A stretch of DNA of 39,409 nt from Martinezella rhizogenes. Its GTDB lineage: Bacteria > Pseudomonadota > Alphaproteobacteria > Rhizobiales > Rhizobiaceae. Each line of letters begins with the position of its first letter. Within the stretch, counting starts at the first letter, position 1. The translations under genes and the position numbers were made by a program. The notes beneath the pieces were generated by a model. The model was not told the origin of the DNA, ran no database searches, and saw nothing but the letters and a program-made list of their open reading frames with translations. The stretch spans positions 1 through 39,409 of the forward strand of contig JAAMEZ010000031.1 of NCBI GenBank assembly GCA_013322215.1, written 5' to 3'. Positions 32,577 to 39,409 of this stretch are shown here, in pieces.

Positions 32577-33263
32577 ATGAAATTCCTTCCAATTAGCGTT
32601 CTACTGATCGCGACATCCGTGATTGTCGTGGGGTGCACGACTGCCGATCCCACCGTGTATTCTGGCCTGACCTCGGCGCCGCAGCTCCAGCCGAACACTG
32701 AAGACAGTAGTGGTCGGGTTCCCTATCGCTATAAGAGCAATGTCGATTGGCGGCAGTACGACAAGATGATCGTAGATCCCGTTACAGTCTATAGGGGGCC
32801 GGACAACCAGTTCGTCAAGATCGCCGACCAGGACAAGACGGTTCTGGCCAGCTATATGCAGACCCAATTCACCAATAAGCTGAGGATGCGATTTGCACTC
32901 GTGAACAATCCCGGTCCCGGTACACTAAGGCTTCATTTAACGTTGACGGGCGCTAAAGACACCACTCCGGTCCTTGGGCCGTTCTCGCACCTTGACGTCG
33001 GCGGCAATGTCATCAATGCGGCGCAGGCTATTCGAGGCAAGGAAGGGACGTTGGCGGGCTCGGTGAGTTACGCCGTTGAAATCTACGACGCTCAGAGCAA
33101 TCGCCTGCTGTCGGCCTACGTCGCCAAGCAATATCCGAATGCGATGAATGCAGGTGCAACCCTCTCGGCCTTAAAGGGTTCCAAGATCGGCATCGACAAG
33201 GCGGCCGATGCGCTTGCCGAGCAGCTCGCAAAGCCTGCGGTAGTGTCGGTCAATCGCGGTTGA
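32577..33263 (+). CDS. DUF3313-type lipoprotein
   Basis: A 228-residue lipoprotein. The signal peptide ends in the lipobox VVGC with the lipidated Cys at 20, followed by TTADP. The mature part (SNVDWRQYDKMIVDPVTVYRG, YMQTQFTNKLRMRF, GTLRLHLTLTGAKDTTPVLG, SVSYAVEIYDAQSNRLLSAYV) follows the pattern of DUF3313 proteins, envelope lipoproteins of unknown function. Asp follows closely but not at +2, so outer-membrane sorting is plausible. The start ATG at 32577 has GGAG 11 bases upstream. There is no clear link to the aromatic pathway. Confidence 0.8.
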   Translation: MKFLPISVLLIATSVIVVGCTTADPTVYSGLTSAPQLQPNTEDSSGRVPYRYKSNVDWRQYDKMIVDPVTVYRGPDNQFVKIADQDKTVLASYMQTQFTNKLRMRFALVNNPGPGTLRLHLTLTGAKDTTPVLGPFSHLDVGGNVINAAQAIRGKEGTLAGSVSYAVEIYDAQSNRLLSAYVAKQYPNAMNAGATLSALKGSKIGIDKAADALAEQLAKPAVVSVNRG

Positions 33264-34133
33264 GCTGGCCATGGCGGTAGTAGCGTCGATCGGCTTTAAC
33301 CAATAGGACGAAACACAGGGCATGAGTAACCGATTTTAATATGAAATACTGGTCGTTGACCAGCTGCTTCTTGCGTTCATTGTTAGGCCCTACCTGGACG
33401 ATAACAGCGGTGGGGCCTCTCGGCTTGTCTAAACGATCCACTCCATGAGTGAACGTAACGCGCTATTAAATGTCCTTCCAGCGGCGACCAGCGCCTTTCG
33501 GGGGACGGAGAGCTGAACTCCGAATTCGAGCTGTCGGGAGCCGGAATTTTCCGGAATTCTATTCTTCTTTGCAAATCGCGAGCTATGGTTACCGGGACGC
33601 GGCATGATACCGGTCGCCTCGAAGTTGCCCGATTGCTCCCAGCGCCTTATTCGCATTCGTAATGCAGTGACGACCTTGTGCCGCGTCCCCACAATAAAAC
33701 TGAATAAAATCGAGCCTACGGAAATACGATCATCCGTTATCCATCCTTATGGGAACCCGAGCGACGTTCACGTCGCAGCGCGTGTCTCGCTAATCAGAGG
33801 AGAAACAGATGCCTGGCATTTTTCTGAACACTGCTTTGATCGGTCTTGACTGCATTCGTCTCCTGGTCGTGAGGAATGCAAGAATCAAATTCAGATCAAC
33901 TATGTAATGGCCTAACTCTTCCGATGGAGGTGGAGCTAGAGATGATTTTGTAGAAAACCATGACGATTTGAGGGGCGAATGTTCTCCTTTCAGCGTGCGG
34001 GGAGCTATATGCGTAAGCGCCACGCTTCGCTTCTTGTGTGGCGAACATCTTCAGATCTAACGCAACATAACTGAATAGACCGTCTCATGCCGATCGCTAT
34101 AGTCGTAGAGGTCATCGCTACGAGGTCGACGAA
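33264..34133. other. Gene-poor stretch
   Basis: In these 870 bases I find no coding frame with a ribosome site and a recognisable family on either strand. Short open frames exist at 33429-33692 (minus), 33604-33849 (plus) and 33790-34023 (minus), but they overlap each other and look random in composition. The stretch is less GC-rich than its neighbours, which suggests decayed or inserted DNA between the two envelope loci. Confidence 0.4.
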
Positions 34134-34538
34134 ATGTTCCCTATGGCTGCGCAATTCAGACGGGCAGAGATCTTGCTTTACCTGGACGATCCAGCTGCGG
34201 TGGGAATCAACATGATCCTCATGTGGCTTGGCTTGCAAGCAATGTCGGCTCGGGGTTTCACAGAACTATGGCTCAACTCTGCCTCCGGTGACTATGCGTT
34301 GATTATCACAGACCGCGCCAAGATCCGGCGCATCCGGGATGTTTCAAGTGTTCCGATAATAAATGTCGAGGACTTTAAATTCCATAAGCAGGCGGTGGGC
34401 TTATTCCAGGAAACACAGTGGTGGTTTGATGCGTCGGGATTCATCAGCTGCGTTCAATGTCATCTCGACCTACGAAATAAAAATTGGCGGAGATCTCCTA
34501 AACGGCACCCAGGAGTGACCGATTTCCACGCATCATAG
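34134..34538 (+). CDS. Hypothetical protein
   Basis: A 134-residue open frame. ATG at 34134 has GAGG 8 bases upstream, an acceptable ribosome site. The sequence contains a moderately hydrophobic segment (GINMILMWLGLQAM, residues 24-37) and an aromatic stretch QWWFDASGF. I do not recognise a family. It lies 71 bases before the RND adaptor gene, where a regulator is often found, but no DNA-binding motif is seen. It may not be a real gene. Confidence 0.3.
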   Translation: MFPMAAQFRRAEILLYLDDPAAVGINMILMWLGLQAMSARGFTELWLNSASGDYALIITDRAKIRRIRDVSSVPIINVEDFKFHKQAVGLFQETQWWFDASGFISCVQCHLDLRNKNWRRSPKRHPGVTDFHAS

Positions 34539-34539
34539 G

Positions 34540-34556
34540 CTGGTTTTGACCACCAG
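34540..34556. promoter_or_regulatory. Short inverted repeat before the RND operon
   Basis: CTGGT and ACCAG (34540-34544 and 34552-34556) flank 7 bases, 53 bases before the adaptor start. It could be a repressor site, but arms of five bases can arise by chance and no regulator gene lies next to it. Confidence 0.2.
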
Positions 34557-34609
34557 AAATTCCCCGTTGCCGCTCGGGATATTTAGAATAAAAACAAGGG
34601 TAGCTCTCA

Positions 34610-35785
34610 ATGCCGTATTTGCAGGATCTCAGTCGCTTGGCCGCTGTTGTTGTGGCATGCTTTGCTCTCAATAGCTGCGAAGAACAGCCATTGGCGCGTG
34701 AAGCAACGCAGTCTCAGACAGCGGTTGCGACGGTAAAAGTTCAGGCCGAGACCTTGCCATTGGTGAGCGAATTACCTGGCCGCATAGCACCGATGATGAC
34801 GGCGGATGTTCGCCCGCGCGTTACTGGAATGGTTCTGAGACGTGTCTTCGAGCAAGGTTCGACCGTCAAACGGGGTGATGTGCTCTATCTGATCGATCGC
34901 GAGCCCTTTGAAGCGAAGGTTGAATCAGCGCAGGCGAGCCTTGATTCGGCCGTCGCGGCGCAGACATTGGCGCGCCAGCAGGCGGAACGGCAGACGCAGT
35001 TGCAGCAGAAAGGCGTTGCCAGCAGCCAAGATGGCGAAAGTGCCGTCGCAAAACTGGCACAAAGCGACGCTGACGTAGCACGAGCCTGGGCCGACCTGAA
35101 AACGGCGCAGTTGGATCTTCGATATACTGAAGTTCGCGCGCCGATCTCGGGCGCGATTGGTCGCGCACTCGTCACCGAGGGAACCTTGGTCGGTCCTACT
35201 TCGGATGTGCTAGCGACTATTCAACGGATCGACCCGGTCTATGCGGATTTCACGCAACCGGCGAGCACTTTGATCACCCTTAAGAATGCCGTTGCCCAAG
35301 GCAAGCTTCAGGCAGACGCAACAGGCAGCGCTGTCTTACGATTGATCTCGGAGGACGGCAGTCAGTATCCTCATGAGGGCAAGCTTCTGTTTTCGGAGGC
35401 AACCGTCAATTCCGCAACTGGCCAGGTCATATTGCGCGGCGAATTCCCCAATCCGGATCGCAATCTTCTGCCAGGCATGTATGTGAGAACCCGGATTGAG
35501 CAGGGTACTCTCAAGGACGCGCTCGCGGTTCCGCAGCAGGCCGTACAGCGCGACACCGCGGGCCAGGCACAGCTCTATATTGTCGATGCTAATGGCAAGG
35601 TCCAAATACGCCCGGTCGCACTGGGTTGGGAGCTGGACGGCAGATGGATCGTGCTTAGGGGAATTACGCCTGGCGACGAAGTCATTGTTGAAGGCTTTCA
35701 GAAGATTGCTTCTGGTTCCGCAGTTAAAACAGAGCCGTGGGTCAATCCGGCTACCGCCCAAGCCTGCAACTCCAGTAGGGGCTGA
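34610..35785 (+). CDS. RND efflux membrane-fusion protein (AcrA/MexA type)
   Basis: A 391-residue periplasmic adaptor. It is a lipoprotein with lipobox ALNSC (Cys23), followed by the lipoyl half-motif SELPGRIAPMMTADVRPRVTG, an alpha-helical hairpin rich in Gln and Ala (about 105-165; SAQASLDSAVAAQTLARQQA), the second lipoyl half RYTEVRAPISGAIGRALVTEG, and beta-barrel and membrane-proximal domains to the end. It bridges the pump and a TolC-like outer-membrane channel, not encoded here. It ends 8 bases before the pump gene, so they form one operon. Substrates cannot be read from sequence; export of aromatic compounds is a guess from the neighbourhood. Confidence 0.93.
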   Translation: MPYLQDLSRLAAVVVACFALNSCEEQPLAREATQSQTAVATVKVQAETLPLVSELPGRIAPMMTADVRPRVTGMVLRRVFEQGSTVKRGDVLYLIDREPFEAKVESAQASLDSAVAAQTLARQQAERQTQLQQKGVASSQDGESAVAKLAQSDADVARAWADLKTAQLDLRYTEVRAPISGAIGRALVTEGTLVGPTSDVLATIQRIDPVYADFTQPASTLITLKNAVAQGKLQADATGSAVLRLISEDGSQYPHEGKLLFSEATVNSATGQVILRGEFPNPDRNLLPGMYVRTRIEQGTLKDALAVPQQAVQRDTAGQAQLYIVDANGKVQIRPVALGWELDGRWIVLRGITPGDEVIVEGFQKIASGSAVKTEPWVNPATAQACNSSRG

Positions 35786-35793
35786 TCCAGCAC

Positions 35794-38700
35794 ATGGCCG
35801 CATTTTTCATCGACCGCCCGGTCTTTGCCTGGGTCCTCTCGATCGCCATCATGGTGGCTGGCGCGATCTCGCTTTTGCTGCTGCCCGTGTCGCAGTATCC
35901 CAATGTCGCTCCTCCGCAGATCAAGATCTCGGCAGCCTACCCCGGGGCGTCTCCGGATGACACCTATGAAGGTGTAACCCGCCTGATCGAAGATGAAATG
36001 AACGGCATTCCCGGCATGCTCTACTATGAGTCCACATCCGACGCAGCCGGGTCACTCAGCATCACAACGACGTTCGAGCCAGGCACGAATACCGAAACTG
36101 CTGCCGTAGAGGTCCAAAACAGGGTGCGTCGGGTTGAGACGCGGCTTCCTGCACCCATCGTGCAGCAGGGGATCAGTGTGGACGTCGCCGGCGGCGGCAC
36201 CTTGCTGGTCGTCGCGCTGACATCTAAGGACGGCTTTCGGGATGGAACCGCGCTCGGTGACTACATGAACCGAAATGTTGCCAATGAGCTCAGACGCATC
36301 CCCGGTGTTGGCAACGTGCAACTGTTCGGCAGCCAGCGTGGAATGCGTGTCTGGCTCGATCCGGAAAAGCTGCTCGGCCTCAACCTGTCACCATCCGATG
36401 TCACCAACGCGATCCGGTCGCAAAATACGCAGGTCGCTGCTGGGCGCATCGGCGGTGCTCCGAGCGACGCGATCCAAAGAACCGCCGGCTCGATCCTGAT
36501 CAAGGGCCAGCTTTCCTCGCCGGAAGAGTTCGGCGCGATCGTCCTTCGCGCGCAGGAAGACGGTTCCACCGTGCGCCTGCGCGATGTCGCGCGCATCGAA
36601 GTGGGGGCGCAGGACTACAATCTCTCTACCCGAATCAATGGCAAGCAGGCAGCAGGCGCCTCGATAGAGCTTGCGCCGGGAGGGAACGCGCTCACCGTCG
36701 CAAAGGCCATCCGCGACAGGCTTGCAGAGCTCGCTCCGACATTCCCTGCGGATGTCGAATATTCAATCCCCTATGACACGACGCCGTTTGTGAAAATCTC
36801 AATCCAAACGGTGTTGTACTCCTTGTTGGAGGCGATGGTACTGGTGTTTGTGGTGATGTTTCTGTTTCTACAGAATATCCGCTACACGATCATTCCGACG
36901 TTGGTCGTGCCAATCGCGCTTCTCGGCACCTGCGCGGTCATGTTCGTCCTCGGCTTTTCCATCAATGTCCTCACCATGTTCGGCATGGTTCTCGCGATCG
37001 GCATTCTCGTCGATGATGCCATCGTGGTGGTCGAAAACGTCGGGCGGATCATGATGGAAGAGGGGTTGCCACCGAAGGAGGCAACCCGGAAGGCGATGAG
37101 GCAGATCACCGGCGCCGTCATCGGGATCACGCTGGTGCTGACGTCTGTTTTCGTGCCGATGGCATTCTTTCCCGGGGCAGTCGGCGTGATCTACAAGCAG
37201 TTCGCCCTGACAATGGTGGCATCGATCCTATTCTCGGCATTCCTGGCTTTGTCTCTCACGCCTGCCTTATGCGCGACCTTTCTCAAGCCCGTCACGAAAG
37301 GACATGGCCGTTCCAGGAAAGGCTTCTTCCGATGGTTCAACAGAAGTTTTGACAATTCTGCCCAGCATTATAGCGGATGGGTCGGTCGCCTGATCCAAAA
37401 AAGTGGACGCGTGATGGTCGCCTATCTCGCTATCTCCGTCGCTACCGCTTCTATGTTCCTGCAGCTTCCATCGGCGTTTCTGCCGGAAGAGGATCAGGGG
37501 ACGTTGCTGGCGCAGGTGCAGGCGCCGGCGGATGCCACTTCCGCTCGGACGCTGGAATCCGTTCAAGATGTCGAGAAGATCGTATTGAGCGATTCGTCGG
37601 TGGATCGTATCGTGGCAATCAATGGCTTTAGTTTCGCGGGCAGTGGCGAAAACGCTGCCCTTGCATTCATCACCCTCAAGGACTGGAGCGCGCGCGGGGC
37701 TGAGAATAGCGCTGGTGCGATCGCGGGCAAACTCAATGGAGGCTTCCAGGTGATCAGGGACGCGGTTGCTTTCGCGGTGTCGCCGCCGGCAATCTCTGGC
37801 CTTGGCACTACGAATGGTTTTGCTTTCCGACTTCAGGATAGAGCCAATAGAGGCACGGATGCGTTGAACGCCGCGCGCGACCAATTTCTTGCTGCCGCCT
37901 CTAAAAGTTCGATCCTGGCCGGCGTCCGGGTTGAAGGTCTTGCCGACGCTCCACAAATGATTCTGACCATCGACCGCGAAAAAGCCAATACATTTGGCGT
38001 CTCCTTCGCCGACATCAGCCAGGCGGTCGCAACGAGCTTCGGCTCCTCCTATGTGAATGACTTTCCCAATGCTGGGCGCATGCAACGCGTAACTGTGCAG
38101 GCGGATGCCGGCAAACGTGGCCAGATCGCGGATGTGATGAAACTGACCGTGCGCAATTCCGCCGGTGGGATGGTGCCGATGTCGGCTTTCACGAGATACG
38201 AATGGACCAAGGGAGCGACCCAGCTTGTCGGTTACAATGGTTTCCCGGCAATCCGATTCAGCGGCCAGCCAAAGCAGGGCTATTCCTCCGGCGATGCCAT
38301 CCATGAGGTCGAGCGGATCGCGTCGGAACTTCCCGCGGGTTTCGGATATGAGTGGACCGGCCAGACGCGGCAGGAAATCCAATCGGGCTCTCAAGTACCT
38401 ATGCTGCTTGGTCTTTCCTGCCTTCTCGTCTTCCTTTGCCTTGCTGCCTTGTATGAAAGCTGGTCCATTCCGATTTCGGTCATGCTTGTCATACCACTTG
38501 GCATCATCGGATCGGTGGTGGCAGTCATGTTGCGTGACATACCAAACGACATCTATTTCAAGGTCGGCCTGGTCACGATCATCGGGTTGTCCGCGAAAAA
38601 CGCGATCCTGATCATCGAGTTCGCGAAGGATCTAAGGGCGGAAGGCAAGCCATTGTTCGAGGCGGCGGTAGAGGCCGCGCATCGTCGCTTCCGTCCAATC

Positions 38701-38931
38701 CTCATGACCTCCCTTGCCTTCACGCTCGGCGTGGTGCCGCTGGTCATTGCAAGTGGCGCCGGATCGAGAGGCCAGGCTGCAATCGGCACAGGCGTTATGG
38801 GGGGCATGATCTCTGCCACTGTGCTTGCCATTTTCTTCGTGCCGGTATTCTTCGTCTTCGTGGCGAAACTGACGCAGCGGCGAAAGTTGACCGAGGAAAC
38901 GTCCAACAACGCTACTTCGCCTCATGTTTAG
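35794..38931 (+). CDS. RND multidrug efflux pump (AcrB/MexB type)
   Basis: A 1045-residue HAE1-family inner-membrane pump, proton driven. It starts MAAFFIDRPVFAWVLSIAIM, has the proton-relay aspartates D407 and D408 in GILVDDAIVVVENVGR at the same numbers as in E. coli AcrB, and the matching Lys in GLSAKNAILIIEFAKD near the C-terminus. Two sets of six membrane helices and two large periplasmic loops are in the usual order, with QYPNVAPPQIKISAAYPGAS near residue 34. The length is full, with no sign of damage. It works with the adaptor upstream and a TolC-type channel from elsewhere. Confidence 0.96.
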   Translation: MAAFFIDRPVFAWVLSIAIMVAGAISLLLLPVSQYPNVAPPQIKISAAYPGASPDDTYEGVTRLIEDEMNGIPGMLYYESTSDAAGSLSITTTFEPGTNTETAAVEVQNRVRRVETRLPAPIVQQGISVDVAGGGTLLVVALTSKDGFRDGTALGDYMNRNVANELRRIPGVGNVQLFGSQRGMRVWLDPEKLLGLNLSPSDVTNAIRSQNTQVAAGRIGGAPSDAIQRTAGSILIKGQLSSPEEFGAIVLRAQEDGSTVRLRDVARIEVGAQDYNLSTRINGKQAAGASIELAPGGNALTVAKAIRDRLAELAPTFPADVEYSIPYDTTPFVKISIQTVLYSLLEAMVLVFVVMFLFLQNIRYTIIPTLVVPIALLGTCAVMFVLGFSINVLTMFGMVLAIGILVDDAIVVVENVGRIMMEEGLPPKEATRKAMRQITGAVIGITLVLTSVFVPMAFFPGAVGVIYKQFALTMVASILFSAFLALSLTPALCATFLKPVTKGHGRSRKGFFRWFNRSFDNSAQHYSGWVGRLIQKSGRVMVAYLAISVATASMFLQLPSAFLPEEDQGTLLAQVQAPADATSARTLESVQDVEKIVLSDSSVDRIVAINGFSFAGSGENAALAFITLKDWSARGAENSAGAIAGKLNGGFQVIRDAVAFAVSPPAISGLGTTNGFAFRLQDRANRGTDALNAARDQFLAAASKSSILAGVRVEGLADAPQMILTIDREKANTFGVSFADISQAVATSFGSSYVNDFPNAGRMQRVTVQADAGKRGQIADVMKLTVRNSAGGMVPMSAFTRYEWTKGATQLVGYNGFPAIRFSGQPKQGYSSGDAIHEVERIASELPAGFGYEWTGQTRQEIQSGSQVPMLLGLSCLLVFLCLAALYESWSIPISVMLVIPLGIIGSVVAVMLRDIPNDIYFKVGLVTIIGLSAKNAILIIEFAKDLRAEGKPLFEAAVEAAHRRFRPILMTSLAFTLGVVPLVIASGAGSRGQAAIGTGVMGGMISATVLAIFFVPVFFVFVAKLTQRRKLTEETSNNATSPHV

Positions 38932-39312
38932 GCAATATCCTTGGTGGCTATAACGCTTGGGCGTGCCCTGCTATATCGCTGGTGCGCTCCAGGGAGGCGT
39001 GATAGCCGTGATTCTGATCACGGATGATCGGCAACTCATGGGTAAAAAATCTGGAGGAACGGATTCGGGTCCTTGATGCATGCTCGCCCCGAACAACCTG
39101 GAGAGTGCCCGTTATCGCAAAGCGGCCAAGCATGCTGAAAAACGGATGTCGCCGGAGAACTTGTTTCCGAAGGATGGTCCGCGGTGGGGCGATCGCTGAG
39201 AGCTCGCTCTTTCCCCCGAACCTCGCTCAGTGTGTAAAAGGCATCTTTGACCATACGGCACGACGGGACCCTAATAGTCTGCCTGGCCGTTTCACAGGCG
39301 CCTGGTGGAGCG
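38932..39312. other. Intergenic region after the RND operon
   Basis: No recognisable gene lies between the pump stop and the group II intron end. A hairpin with 7-base arms CCGTGAT / ATCACGG (39006-39023, loop TCTG) could end the RND transcript, though no T-run follows. On the minus strand two short open frames (39036-39254 and 38948-39133) would be the 3' exon side of the intron; I cannot assign either to a family. Confidence 0.3.
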
Positions 39313-39409
39313 GTCCCGGTAGGGACGATGGTTGCCCATCGCCCCCCGGCCAGATCCGTACGTGCGGCACTACCGCATACGGCTCCTATCGGATGTTGTG
39401 ACAGTGAAC
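39313..39409 (-). mobile_element. Group II intron, 3' end (domains V and VI)
   Basis: Read on the minus strand, 39385-39351 forms a domain V: it opens with GAGCCGTATGCGG (catalytic AGC triad), turns in a short loop, and closes with CCGCACGTACGGATC. Next comes a domain VI hairpin: CCGG, a G-run and CGATGG pair with CCATCG, a C-run and CCGG around a GCAA tetraloop. One A (39320) is left bulged 7 bases before a terminal AC at 39314-39313, as expected for the branch point and 3' splice site. The reverse transcriptase/maturase reading frame would lie beyond 39409. The exon downstream of the splice site is the unassigned DNA before 39313. Confidence 0.75.

Noticed and set aside
37267..38394. A 375-residue minus-strand open frame
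   Set aside because: It lies wholly inside the RND pump gene on the other strand and has a composition expected of an antisense frame.

Overview
The window reads as an accessory catabolic region of an alphaproteobacterium, most likely a Rhizobiales member (Rhizobium/Agrobacterium/Ochrobactrum-like). The grounds are the moderately GC-rich coding style, the rhizobial flavour of the regulators, a Liv-type ABC importer placed inside an aromatic operon, and several mobile elements (IS21-type repeats, an ISKra4-like element with a pRiA4b ORF-3 passenger, a group II intron end). This mix is typical of a large plasmid or genomic island, but the replicon cannot be told from the sequence.

Layout. 1-386: IS21-type terminal repeats cut into the N-terminal part of a minus-strand AraC-type regulator. 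565-2706: two nitrilases, one probably cytoplasmic and one with a twin-arginine signal. 2870-7695: a NodD-like LysR regulator, a large palindromic operator, and a complete mandelate operon mdlC-mdlB-mdlA. 7873-12125: an AraC regulator, then (minus strand) an exported GMC oxidoreductase and a benzaldehyde dehydrogenase. 12293-25121: a BenM/CatR-like LysR gene divergent from one long operon, catBCA-benABCD-livKHMGF-pcaD. 25305-28475: a secreted tannase-family esterase facing a LacI regulator. 28577-30743: an ISKra4-like element with 25-bp terminal inverted repeats, lying against the 3' half of an aromatic-acid MFS transporter gene. 31426-32238: a second pcaD. 32577-38931: a DUF3313 lipoprotein, a gene-poor stretch, and an RND efflux adaptor/pump pair. 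39313-39409: the 3' end (domains V and VI) of a minus-strand group II intron that runs out of the window.

How it fits together. The genes can be chained into one route: arylacetonitrile/mandelonitrile -> (nitrilase) mandelate -> (MdlA racemase, MdlB dehydrogenase) benzoylformate -> (MdlC) benzaldehyde -> (ALDH) benzoate -> (BenABCD) catechol -> (CatA, CatB, CatC) 3-oxoadipate enol-lactone -> (PcaD) 3-oxoadipate. The last steps to succinyl-CoA and acetyl-CoA (CoA transferase, thiolase) are not in the window. The GMC oxidoreductase may feed benzaldehyde from an alcohol or nitrile precursor, the esterase may release aromatic acids outside the cell, the ABC system probably imports benzoate-like acids, and the RND pump may protect against aromatics. 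Pathway roles are assigned from residues and gene order. Substrates of the nitrilases, GMC enzyme, esterase and ABC importer are inferences.
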